Below are positions 41,986 to 49,672 of a DNA stretch of 64,000 nt, piece by piece. The translations under genes were made by a program, and so were the position numbers. The notes under the pieces were generated by a model. That model ran no database searches. It was not told the DNA's origin and saw only the letters and a list, made by a program, of their open reading frames with translations. Source of the stretch: Celeribacter baekdonensis (GTDB lineage Bacteria > Pseudomonadota > Alphaproteobacteria > Rhodobacterales > Rhodobacteraceae); NCBI RefSeq assembly GCF_900102315.1, contig NZ_FNBL01000002.1:31676-95675 (forward strand). Direction: 5' to 3'. How positions within the stretch are numbered: position 1 is the first letter of the stretch; each line of letters begins with the position of its first letter.

Positions 41986-44043
41986 TCAGAATTGCATCTG
42001 CACGGCAACATAGACGTTGCGACCCGGTTCATTGACCTTTTCGACCGATGTGTCAAAGGTGTTTGAGCGGCTTAGGTGTGTCGCATAGGGTTTATCGAAC
42101 AAATTGTCGATCCCGGCCAAAAGCGCCACATCGTCGTTGAGCGCATAGGTTCCGAAGACATCAAGCGTCGCATATCCCGCCGTTTCACCGGCATCGAGGA
42201 CGGAATAAATCCGGTCCTGTTTGCTCGCCCAATTGACGCGTGCGCCGATCTGCCAGATGTCGGCGTCATAGGTCGCACTGATCGTGCCTTGCAGTGGCGG
42301 AATTTGCCCAAGAGCCCCACCATCGGAGCGGTTGCCGCCATAGGTGTAGCTCATGTCACCGGCCAAAAGCACCTGACCCAAGGCCCATTGCCCCGAAAGC
42401 TCAACGCCTGCCAGTTCGGCATTGATGTTGCGATAGGTGGTCACGCCCATCATCGCGCCGGGCCAACTGATGTGATCCTGAAGGATGTAATCAGACACCC
42501 GGTCATAAAAGGCGGTGGCGGTGAAACCATAGGTTTCGGTCTGCATCGCGATGCCAATGTCGAATTGGGTGTGTTTTTCCGGGTTGATGTCGGGATTGCC
42601 GACATAAGAGGGCACGCCCATCATGCCACGGGCAAAGGCACGTTCGTTGGTATCGGCGGTGCGCACCGAACGCGACAGCCCGGCAAAGAGTTTGGTCTCG
42701 GAGGACAGATCATGTTCGAACCGGATCAGCCCGCCGATATTGTCTTCGGTCCGGGCCTCTGCGAAATCGGTGCCATAGACCATCATATAATAGTCATTGG
42801 CCGTGGTGCCGCCCACAACAACATCCGCCTCTCCCGCACTGGCGCGGACATGGTCATAGCGCAGACCGAGTTTGAGCGTCGAAGCCTCTGAGAGCGCGGT
42901 TTCGGTTTCGCCGTAAATCCCAAGCTGGGCGATGGTGACATCAGGCCAGCTAAGCGAAGACGGTTTGTCGAGGTTGATTGGCATGCTGACCATGCTCGAA
43001 TAGCCAAGTGCACGGCGATTGTTTGACTGGAAATCGACGCCGAGTTTGGCCTTGGTCTGACCGAATTCAAACTGGCCTTCGATCTTGCCGCCAAAGGTGT
43101 CGGAAGTGGTCGGCGCGAGCATCTTCATCGCCGCCGGGGTGCGCAGCGTGTAGTTGTCCATCGTGTGGTCGACATTGGAGCTGAACAGCACGCCTTCCAC
43201 CCGTGTCAGAGCGCCCATGTCCACGTCGAGACCGCCACGCAAACGATAGGTCATCGTCTCCGACAGCGGGCTGTCCATTTGCGCGCCCGCGAATTTAACA
43301 TCCTCGGCGCGGTCCTTTTCGATATCGAGCGCAAGATCGACCCCGTCTTTGTCATAGCCAAAGGTCAGGCCCGCGCTTTTCTGGGTGAAGCCGCTGCGCA
43401 CGTCGCGCCCATCCCCGTCCTGGTAATCGTCGGACTGTTTCCGCTCGCCGGAAAGCTCGGCGTAAAAGCCGCCGCCCAGATCGACGGCCACCGTTCCGGC
43501 AATCGACGCGCCAGTGCCGTTTGAATTGGCCCCGGCGATCAATGAACCGCTAAAGAGGCGACCCGTTTCAAACTCAGGCGCAGCACGTTCGAGACGCACC
43601 GTGCCGCCAGAGCCGCCCGGACCGTTTGTCACGCTGGCATAGCCGCGTTCGACGATCACCTTATCCGCGCGATAAAAGGCCGCGATCGAGGTCGGCGGGT
43701 CCATCCGGTTCGGACAGCCGCCATAGGTAAAGCTGCCCGCGTCGATGATGTTGAGCTGGTTCTTTTGCATGCCGCGAATGATGATGTCGAGGCCATGCCC
43801 GCCCATCCGGCTGGCCGAGACGCCGGGGATGGCGGACAAAAGCGCGCCACCATCAAGGCCTGCGGGCACAGGCAAAAGAGCGGGGTCAAAGGCCGTGCTT
43901 TGCCCGTCTTGGACGATGGCTTGCGCGTCCTTGACGGTGATCGGATCAAGGGTGAGATCGGTATTTTGGGCAAAGGCCACTGTGGAGATCGTGCTCATCA
44001 AAAGAGCGGTCGCGCCGAGGCGCACCGTGGTTTTGGCGGTCAT
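41986..44043 (-). CDS. TonB-dependent receptor with copper-receptor (OprC/NosA) signature
   Basis: 685 residues. Signal peptide MTAKTTVRLGATALLMSTIS, TonB-box-like LTLDPITVKDA, then a plug with LLSAIPGVSASRMGGHGLDI and the distinctive GGCPNRMDPPTS motif that marks TonB-dependent copper receptors, followed by VIVERGYASVTNGPGGSGGT. The barrel ends NVYVAVQMQF. OprC-type receptors bind copper through Cys and Met residues of that plug loop. A DUF2946 gene precedes it, another copper association. Because the surrounding block also carries zinc genes, zinc cannot be excluded as the cargo. Confidence 0.85.
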   Translation of the reverse strand: MTAKTTVRLGATALLMSTISTVAFAQNTDLTLDPITVKDAQAIVQDGQSTAFDPALLPVPAGLDGGALLSAIPGVSASRMGGHGLDIIIRGMQKNQLNIIDAGSFTYGGCPNRMDPPTSIAAFYRADKVIVERGYASVTNGPGGSGGTVRLERAAPEFETGRLFSGSLIAGANSNGTGASIAGTVAVDLGGGFYAELSGERKQSDDYQDGDGRDVRSGFTQKSAGLTFGYDKDGVDLALDIEKDRAEDVKFAGAQMDSPLSETMTYRLRGGLDVDMGALTRVEGVLFSSNVDHTMDNYTLRTPAAMKMLAPTTSDTFGGKIEGQFEFGQTKAKLGVDFQSNNRRALGYSSMVSMPINLDKPSSLSWPDVTIAQLGIYGETETALSEASTLKLGLRYDHVRASAGEADVVVGGTTANDYYMMVYGTDFAEARTEDNIGGLIRFEHDLSSETKLFAGLSRSVRTADTNERAFARGMMGVPSYVGNPDINPEKHTQFDIGIAMQTETYGFTATAFYDRVSDYILQDHISWPGAMMGVTTYRNINAELAGVELSGQWALGQVLLAGDMSYTYGGNRSDGGALGQIPPLQGTISATYDADIWQIGARVNWASKQDRIYSVLDAGETAGYATLDVFGTYALNDDVALLAGIDNLFDKPYATHLSRSNTFDTSVEKVNEPGRNVYVAVQMQF

Positions 44044-44117
44044 ATCTATGTATCCCTCTGGGAAATGAAGTTGTTTTGTCTTGGTCCGTGAGATCCGAAA
44101 AGATCGGCCACGTGGTT

Positions 44118-44143
44118 CGGAAAGGCCCTTTCGGGCCGTTTCG
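44118..44143 (-). terminator. intercistronic stem-loop
   Basis: CGGAAAGGCCC and GGGCCGTTTCG form an imperfect 11-base-pair stem over a TTTC loop, between the DUF2946 stop and the receptor start. It may attenuate transcription or stabilise message ends. Confidence 0.4.
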
Positions 44144-44147
44144 GAGA

Positions 44148-44561
44148 TCAGACAAACAGAGGGGGCGCGCGGGTGCTGCGGCTAAAGTCGCGGCGTGTTG
44201 CGGTGACTGAGGGGGCGGCTAAAAAGGGCAGGGTTGTGCTGCGCGCTTGGCTTGTGTGGCAAGGCGCTGTGATGTCTGCCACGAAAAAGGCCGCACCAAC
44301 AACGCAATACGGACAGTGCGCGCTTTGCGTGCCATCACCCGTCGGAACGTCGCGAACCGCTCCGGTGTTGGTGTCAAAGATCAGCGTTTTTGTATTGCCG
44401 GGAGTGCCGCACAATTGCAGCAAAACCTCGGAGTCCGACAGGATCACATCCGCACGGGCGTCCGGTTGAAATGCGATGCTGATCTGGACAGTCAGAAGAA
44501 TAGAGAGACAGACGGCCCAAAAACCGTGCAAAGCTCGCATATTCAAAAAACGGTTCCTCAT
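44148..44561 (-). CDS. DUF2946-like small exported protein
   Basis: 137 residues from the ATG at 44561 (MRNRFLNMRALHGFWAVCLS); an ATG at 44540 is an alternative with AGGA about 13 bases upstream. One N-terminal hydrophobic segment acts as anchor or signal. The mature part has LCGTPGNTK and the CPYCVVGAAFF motif, fitting DUF2946, whose genes often sit beside copper receptors and copper chaperones. Probably binds metal in the periplasm. First gene of the minus-strand module. Confidence 0.7.
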   Translation of the reverse strand: MRNRFLNMRALHGFWAVCLSILLTVQISIAFQPDARADVILSDSEVLLQLCGTPGNTKTLIFDTNTGAVRDVPTGDGTQSAHCPYCVVGAAFFVADITAPCHTSQARSTTLPFLAAPSVTATRRDFSRSTRAPPLFV

Positions 44562-45070
44562 GAAAAGGCGTATGTGACGGGGGTTAAACGTTTGCAACTA
44601 TAATGTGGGATGCCTCAGCATGTACATATGCGGATGTGTTGCTTGGATCACGGCCTAATCAAAGGATTACGTTGGCATTATGGGCGCAATCTACGTTTTT
44701 ATAATAGACAATCTTCATTGTGAGATTAATCGGCATCCTCAGGCGCAGCTATCAAAGTCGCCCCCGCCTGCGAGACAACACGCAAACTGATCCGTGGCGG
44801 ATCGAGCGGCAGCGACCGCATTACATGCGGCGCGAACTTGAAACATTCCGCGCCGCAAGCCCTTGGCGCGAAGACCTGTTTGGGCGGGAGTTCCTGTTGC
44901 TGGATCATCTCGACCTTTACGATGATCGGGCCGGTAGGCGGATGGATCGGTTTGATGGATTGGAGTTCATGAACCTATAGGGACATCTAAACCCGATGCG
45001 GCAAAACACCTCTCCCATTTTCTTCCCCGTTATTTTTGTGGAATCTCAAGGGCCGTTGCGACAGTTTCCG
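44562..45070. other. 509-base region without a confident gene
   Basis: Marks the change from the metal block to the accessory island and is AT-richer than either. A GTG-started frame at 44720-44980 (86 codons) has no ribosome site and no recognisable family, so it is not called. A promoter for the DUF2946-receptor unit must lie in the first 150 bases; no clear metal-regulator palindrome was found there. Confidence 0.6.
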
Positions 45071-45225
45071 CTATCTCAGTTTCATCAGTTCTTCTCTAAA
45101 TGCTTCAGTTGGTGTTCGCCATCCTAGGCACTTCTGGCTGTGCCGTTCAAGCGGTCACAAATCGACTTCATATCTCGATTTGAGAGTGCAGCAACGGGCG
45201 CGTCGCGGGGTAGGTAGCGCCGCGC
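45071..45225 (-). pseudogene. 3' remnant of an IS30-family transposase
   Basis: Read on the minus strand, one frame gives RRYLPRDAPVAALSNRDMKS and ICDRLNGTA. After a shift it continues KCLGWRTPTEAFREELMKLR and a stop. Joined, these match the C-terminal end of IS30-type transposases (RRYLP, LNxxPRKCLGWRTP). The frameshift near 45125-45150 and loss of everything upstream of about 45225 make it dead. It lies next to the integrase fragment at the island edge. Confidence 0.75.
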
Positions 45226-45414
45226 AACAACATGGCCGCTCGGGAATTCAAAACAATCAACGGCTTATCCAGCTTCCTTGCGAGCCTTGGTGTTTCGATC
45301 GTTTTGATCCCCATGCTCGAAGGCAAGGTTGCCTCTCACAAGTTGGACGACGCGGGCTAAGCTACTTGCGTCCTCGCAGCATGCATTGCTGCCCCCGCCT
45401 ATTCTGAAGGCTTC

Positions 45415-45765
45415 GTGCTTTCCATGCGGGCCCATCTCGAAGGCATCACGCGAACAGACGGCACTGTTGTGACCGACGCGAAGGGGCGACCGGTGAGCTA
45501 CCGGATCGTTGCGGAGGAAATGCGCACCATCAAAAAGAAGATGAAGCACGAGAAGGCGAGCTACTACAAAACGCAGGGGCTCAGGAAAAACGCGACGATC
45601 GAACTTTATTTGGCCGGATGTGATGACGAGATGGTCAAGGCCGTCGCCGGTCACTCAGGCGTTGAAATTTTGAAAAAATACGACGGGCCGATCCGGCAAA
45701 GGGAGCTGGCGAAGCGCGCTCAAGAGGCAAGAAATCAAATGGAACGAAGCAAGACCGAAACGTGA
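45415..45765 (+). pseudogene. C-terminal fragment of a tyrosine recombinase/integrase
   Basis: 116 codons from a GTG, more likely an N-terminally truncated gene whose frame is open from 45361. The visible part is the catalytic C-terminus: YKTQGLRKNATIELYLAGCD (the Arg-containing box II segment in which HxLR is here TQGLR), then VKAVAGHSGVEILKKYDGP with GHS and the nucleophile Tyr, and a basic helical tail. The N-terminal DNA-binding domains and the first catalytic Arg are missing. It lies 69 bases from a partial tRNA-Cys, the expected relation between an integrase and its attachment site. Confidence 0.75.
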
Positions 45766-45833
45766 ATGTTTCAACAGTTGTTTCAAAAATGGCAGTGAAG
45801 GAGAAGCGGAATGACGCAAGTCATTGAAAAATA

Positions 45834-45882
45834 TGGAGGCGAGTACCGGAATCGAACCGGTGTACACGGATTTGCAATCCGG
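45834..45882 (-). other. 3' half of tRNA-Cys (attachment-site remnant)
   Basis: On the minus strand this reads from the anticodon stem (CGGATTGCAAATCCG, GCA anticodon) through a normal T arm (GGTTCGATTCC) to the acceptor 3' strand and an encoded CCA end. On the other side of the anticodon stem the sequence no longer fits a D arm or acceptor 5' strand, so the gene is only the 3' 49 bases. That is exactly the segment duplicated when an island integrates into a tRNA gene. The intact tRNA-Cys is not in this window. Confidence 0.85.
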
Positions 45883-45991
45883 TTGCGGCAACTGATTTTA
45901 TTGAATTTTCCTGTAAACACCCCCGTTTTGTTCACGACGGGAAATCAAGGACTTATGAGGAAGCTGTAAACGCCTCCGAAGGAGGTGTGCG

Positions 45992-46789
45992 ATGAGTGAT
46001 TTGCGCCCGTTCAAAGAGGTTCAGCTTCAATGGCTCCGCCTTCTGCTCGCTGACACGTCGCTTAGCCCCCGTGCCGTGCAGTTCGCCACTTACCTTGTCG
46101 TGGTTCGATACAACGACACTTTTGGCAAGGCTTGGTCGTCACACGCAACGGTCTGCAAAGATCTCGGGTTGAAGAGTGAAAAGACCATCCAGCGCCTGAT
46201 CAAGGAACTCGATGGTAAGTGGTTCGAGATCAGGCGCGGGAATGGTCAAAAGCAGTCTACCGAATACGTGCCGTCCAAAACATCGCATCAGGCAGCCCAA
46301 GAGTTACGCGAAAAAGAGGAAGCGGGAAAGACGGACAAAATTGTCCCCCTTCGTGGGCGTGAAGGCGGACATTCTTGTCCCGGAACCTGGACAAAATTGT
46401 CGCGCGAACCCGGACAAAAATGTCCGCCAATAAAAGAGAAAGAAAAAACAAAGGAAAAAAGAGCGCTGACGCGGGATTTGCCTGATGAGGGGCAATCCCG
46501 CATTGCGCTACGTTTGGTGCTCGGTGGCGGCGGCGTCTTTGAACGAACATGGAATGACAGGTTGCAAGCGGTCGGGGTTGAACGCTTGGACCGACTATTT
46601 CGACAGGTTAGCGACAAGCAGGGGAGGAGTTGTTACCTGCTCCCCGGAAACTGGCCGGAGCCGCGAGATAGCCTAGGTTGGCTTGCCCAGCTTTCTCAGA
46701 TTTATCGGATGTCTGACCGGGAGGTTCCCGGAAAACTGGCAGCGGCAATGCGCGTTCATTTTGCCGATGAATCGAGGGCCGCAGCATGA
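45992..46789 (+). CDS. HTH protein of replication-initiator/plasmid type
   Basis: 265 residues. N-terminal winged-helix-like region (about residues 5-90) with SPRAVQFATYLVVVRYNDTF, WSSHATVCKDLGLKSEKTIQ and RLIKELDGKWFEIRRGNGQK, as in HTH_36-type proteins of phages, plasmids and integrated elements. A disordered, Lys/Glu-rich centre follows (residues about 100-160), then a small C-terminal domain (VFERTWNDRLQAVGVERLDR). GGAGG lies 8 bases before the ATG. The disordered centre is encoded by a stretch holding four dyad repeats. Likely initiator or control protein of the integrated element. Confidence 0.7.
   Translation: MSDLRPFKEVQLQWLRLLLADTSLSPRAVQFATYLVVVRYNDTFGKAWSSHATVCKDLGLKSEKTIQRLIKELDGKWFEIRRGNGQKQSTEYVPSKTSHQAAQELREKEEAGKTDKIVPLRGREGGHSCPGTWTKLSREPGQKCPPIKEKEKTKEKRALTRDLPDEGQSRIALRLVLGGGGVFERTWNDRLQAVGVERLDRLFRQVSDKQGRSCYLLPGNWPEPRDSLGWLAQLSQIYRMSDREVPGKLAAAMRVHFADESRAAA
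46333..46425 (+). repeat. four dyad repeats GGACA-N4-TGTCC inside the HTH gene
   Basis: Copies at 46333-46346 (GGACAAAATTGTCC), 46367-46380 (GGACATTCTTGTCC), 46389-46402 (GGACAAAATTGTCG, one base off) and 46412-46425 (GGACAAAAATGTCC). Start-to-start distances are 34, 22 and 23 bases. They fall in different codon phases (encoding DKIVP, GHSCP, TKLSR and GQKCP), so what is conserved is DNA, not protein. Iteron or operator array suspected. Confidence 0.85.
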
Positions 46790-47414
46790 GTGATGGCGGC
46801 TTCAAGTCCTTCGTTCGCGCCGCGAAGCGCTGGAGCTTGAGAAGCACGATGCCGCCGCGCGCGCAAAAGCCGAGGCTAAGGCTGCGAGTGAGGCACTATT
46901 CCTGTGGGCGAAAGCGGCGAGTGGGCCGTATCATGGGCTGCTGCTTGAAGATCTGAGTGAATCCGAGCAGCAGGCCTATGATCTGCATCGCAGGGTGGTT
47001 GATCGCTATCGTGCTGCCTTGCGTGCGGAACGTGACGGGCGGATTTACCCAGAACAAAGCCGCTTCCTCTCGGAGCTGCGCATCGCCGAACCAGACCCTG
47101 ATCGTTATGTGGCTGCGGCGTTGACTGAGGAGGTCAGTGCCGGTGGCATTGGCCTCGAAATGATTGAACGGATCTCGGAACTGATGCGGCGGTTGTTGCA
47201 GCGCATCGTTCAGGCCGTCGAGGCCCACTTTCTGCACTATTGGACGCGCGAAAATGGCGCGCATAAATGGGACGTTACCACTGCACGATTGTGCTTGGGA
47301 TCGGCCGAGTTGGTTGATTTGGAGGCGCGGGCGGAGCGCGAGGCGGATGAGTTGCGCGCGGCGGAACCTGCCTATCGGCGGTTACTGGAGCGGCGGCGCG
47401 GTTTTGATCAGTGA
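46786..47414 (+). pseudogene. frameshifted hypothetical gene
   Basis: The ATG at 46786 overlaps the HTH gene stop and begins MSDGGFKSFVRA, but this frame soon closes. The next frame carries a convincing continuation, RREALELEKHDAAARAKAEA then EALFLWAKAASGPYHGLLLE and on to the stop at 47414 (ERRRGFDQ). A single missing base between about 46803 and 46835 explains both. A GTG at 46995 could start a shorter product of 139 residues. The C-terminal part is helical and highly charged. Function unknown; a sequencing error is an alternative to a real mutation. Confidence 0.65.
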
Positions 47415-47486
47415 TTTACGGTATAACGTAAATATCAATAATTTACGTTGAAGCGTAATTCACTTTGATTTACGCTCTACCGCAAA
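47415..47486 (+). promoter_or_regulatory. three phased operators upstream of hipBA
   Basis: Three 18-base dyads: TTTACG-GTATAA-CGTAAA (47415-47432), TTTACG-TTGAAG-CGTAAT (47442-47459) and TTTACG-CTCTAC-CGCAAA (47469-47486). They start exactly 27 bases apart and end 12 bases before the hipB start codon. Such arrays are where HipB dimers bind and repress their own operon. The first repeat begins one base after the stop of the preceding gene. Confidence 0.85.
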
Positions 47487-47498
47487 AGGAGTCGCATT

Positions 47499-47744
47499 AT
47501 GGACCTCTCAGCCAGAACAGCCGAACAGCTCGGCGAAGCGATCCGGCGCGCGCGTAAGGCGCGCGGCTGGACGCAGGGGGATATCAGCGCGCGCACCAAT
47601 CTGCGCGTGGCGACGATCTCGAGCCTGGAAAATGGCGATGCAGGCACCAAGCTGGCGACGCTTCTGGCGGTCATGGCCGCGCTCGGGCTGGAGTTTCGGC
47701 TCGCCCCTCGTGGCGGCTCGGTCGAAATCGAGGATATCTTCTGA
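47499..47744 (+). CDS. hipB: HipB-type antitoxin, XRE family
   Basis: 81 residues, one XRE helix-turn-helix (AIRRARKARGWTQGDISART then NLRVATISSLENGDAGTKLA) and a short C-terminal beta tail (EFRLAPRGG). AAAGGAG lies upstream of the ATG. It neutralises HipA and represses the operon at the three upstream operators. Its stop overlaps the hipA start. Confidence 0.92.
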   Translation: MDLSARTAEQLGEAIRRARKARGWTQGDISARTNLRVATISSLENGDAGTKLATLLAVMAALGLEFRLAPRGGSVEIEDIF

Positions 47745-49036
47745 TGGCGAAACGCGGGCGCAGCGGCACGATGCAGGTGCTTCTGAACGGGCGACTGGTG
47801 GGGCATCTGCGCCTTGCTGGTTCCGGCGCGATCAGCTTTGCTTATGATCCGGGCTGGCTGGTATGGGAACATGCGATGCCGATCTCACTTTCGCTGCCCC
47901 TGCGCGAAGCGGCGCATCACGGCGGTCCGGTCATCGCCTATCTGGAAAACCTGTTGCCCGACAATCAGGCGATTCGCGAGCGCGTGGCGGCGCGAGTGCG
48001 CGCAGGCGGAACCGATGCGTGGCACATGCTGGAAAAGATTGGGCGCGACTGCGTGGGGGCGCTGCAGTTCGTCTCGGGCGAGGTGCCCGAAGCGCGCGGG
48101 CTGGAGGGCGAACCGGTGACGGATGCGCAGATCGCCGCCATGCTGCGCAATCTGGCCAGCGCCCCGCTTGGACTTGAGGAAGACGATGATTTTCGCATTT
48201 CTATTGCGGGCGCACAGGAGAAAACCGCCCTGCTGCGCCACAATGGCGAATGGATACGGCCTTCGGGCCTGACGCCCACGACCCATATCCTGAAAACCCA
48301 GCTTGGGGTGCTGCCGAACGGGATCAACCTGTCGGACAGCGTCGAGAACGAGTTCCTCTGCATGAGCTTCTGCCGCGCCATGGGGGCGGATGTGGCCGAG
48401 GTCGAGATCGTCGATTTCGAAGACGTGCGCAGCCTTGTGGTGACGCGGTTTGACCGCCGCTGGACCGCAGACGGGCGGCTGATCCGCCTGCCGCAGGAAG
48501 ATTTTTGTCAGGCGCTTTCTGTGCCGCCCAGCCAGAAATACCAGATGGACGGCGGGCCGGGGATCACCGAGGGTATCGGCCTCTTGGCGGGCAGCGATGA
48601 CCCCGCAGCCGACCAACGTGCCTTCTTCCGCGCGCAGGTGCTGTTCTGGCTTTTGGGTGCGACGGACGGCCACGCCAAGAATTTCAGCATCGCGCTGCGC
48701 CCCGGCGGCTTTCGCATGACGCCGCTCTATGATGTGCTGAGCGCGCAGAAAGCCGTGGGTGACGCCCAGATCCGCCAGAACCGGATGCGCCTCGCCATGG
48801 CGGTAGACGGGCATTACCGGATCAACGAGGTGGTGCCGCGTCATTTTTTGCAAGCCGCCAAAGCGGCGGGGTTCGGTGTGGCGCTGGCGGAAGAGGTGTT
48901 AGCGGAGGTGGATGGTCGTATCGAGGCCGCTTTGAGCGATGCGGAAACTTCATGCCCAGCAGCCGTTCCCGCTGATTTGGTTGGAAGCATTGCAGACGGC
49001 ATTCATGCGCGGGCAGTATGCCTTGATCTGTTGTGA
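47744..49036 (+). CDS. hipA: HipA-type serine/threonine kinase toxin
   Basis: 430 residues, full length. The N-subdomain is fused as in Escherichia coli HipA. Catalytic features are all present: phospho-regulated loop SIAGAQEKTALL with Ser153, ATP-contact HILK (K184), catalytic Asp308 in TDGHAKNFS and metal-binding Asp330 in PLYDVLS. Kinases of this type phosphorylate a tRNA synthetase (glutamyl-tRNA synthetase in E. coli) and stop translation. TGATG overlap with hipB. Confidence 0.92.
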   Translation: MAKRGRSGTMQVLLNGRLVGHLRLAGSGAISFAYDPGWLVWEHAMPISLSLPLREAAHHGGPVIAYLENLLPDNQAIRERVAARVRAGGTDAWHMLEKIGRDCVGALQFVSGEVPEARGLEGEPVTDAQIAAMLRNLASAPLGLEEDDDFRISIAGAQEKTALLRHNGEWIRPSGLTPTTHILKTQLGVLPNGINLSDSVENEFLCMSFCRAMGADVAEVEIVDFEDVRSLVVTRFDRRWTADGRLIRLPQEDFCQALSVPPSQKYQMDGGPGITEGIGLLAGSDDPAADQRAFFRAQVLFWLLGATDGHAKNFSIALRPGGFRMTPLYDVLSAQKAVGDAQIRQNRMRLAMAVDGHYRINEVVPRHFLQAAKAAGFGVALAEEVLAEVDGRIEAALSDAETSCPAAVPADLVGSIADGIHARAVCLDLL

Positions 49037-49274
49037 TCCATAATGACCTACATTCCCACTTTTAAAGTGGTAACGCACTACCACTTATCCGGCGAGCCGG
49101 ACCGCTCCGCTTAAGTTATGCGCCCTGCGGGGCGGAAGATCGCTGAAGTTATTTTGGCGAGAATGGCGGTGAATTTAGCGGCGTTTGCTGCTATCGGTTT
49201 GTTTACCAACCACCCAACCCGACGAAGGAGGGCCACGCCATGTAGGTACGCAACTGCATGAAAGGAGCCATACG

Positions 49275-49532
49275 ATGGCTCATTACAAACGTAAACACCC
49301 GCGCACAAAACCGGGCCGGGGCTACTCGGCAAATGGCTTGGCGCGCCGTTTGGATATCTCCCCCGATGATAGTCGTTGGCTGGATCACGGCCCAAGCTGG
49401 CACAATATCATCATGAACATCCGCCCTATGAGGCGTCGGACCAAAGCCATCGAGCGGGCGGCAGCGAAAGCTGTCGATCACGACGAACTGATCTGGCCGC
49501 TGGCCCAAAAGCCTCACGCCTATTACTGGTGA
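49275..49532 (+). CDS. small hypothetical protein
   Basis: 85 residues with AAAGGAG well placed before the ATG. Starts MAHYKRKHPRTKPGRG and continues NGLARRLDISPDDSRWLDHG and RRRTKAIERAAAKAVDHDEL. Basic head, helical centre, aromatic tail (HAYYW). No family recognised, but codon use and the ribosome site make it a credible gene. Stands alone between hipA and the convergent PLD gene. Confidence 0.65.
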   Translation: MAHYKRKHPRTKPGRGYSANGLARRLDISPDDSRWLDHGPSWHNIIMNIRPMRRRTKAIERAAAKAVDHDELIWPLAQKPHAYYW

Positions 49533-49672
49533 AACCGACCGCCGAAACACGCCTTCCCCTGCCTTGTGGGAGGGCGATGTCAGGCGTGTTTCGGATACAG
49601 CGGTAGCCTGAAAATCCATATGAGCGAGACTTCAAGTATCGAGCGATTGTGGGGTTTCTGGCGGGGGCATCG

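Noticed and set aside
44720..44980. 86-codon GTG-started frame
   Set aside because: No ribosome site, no recognisable family, and it lies in an AT-richer junction region. Not impossible, but unsupported.
45229..45360. Short plus-strand peptide before the integrase fragment
   Set aside because: The 43-codon frame has no ribosome site or similarity and is probably debris between the IS30 and integrase remnants.
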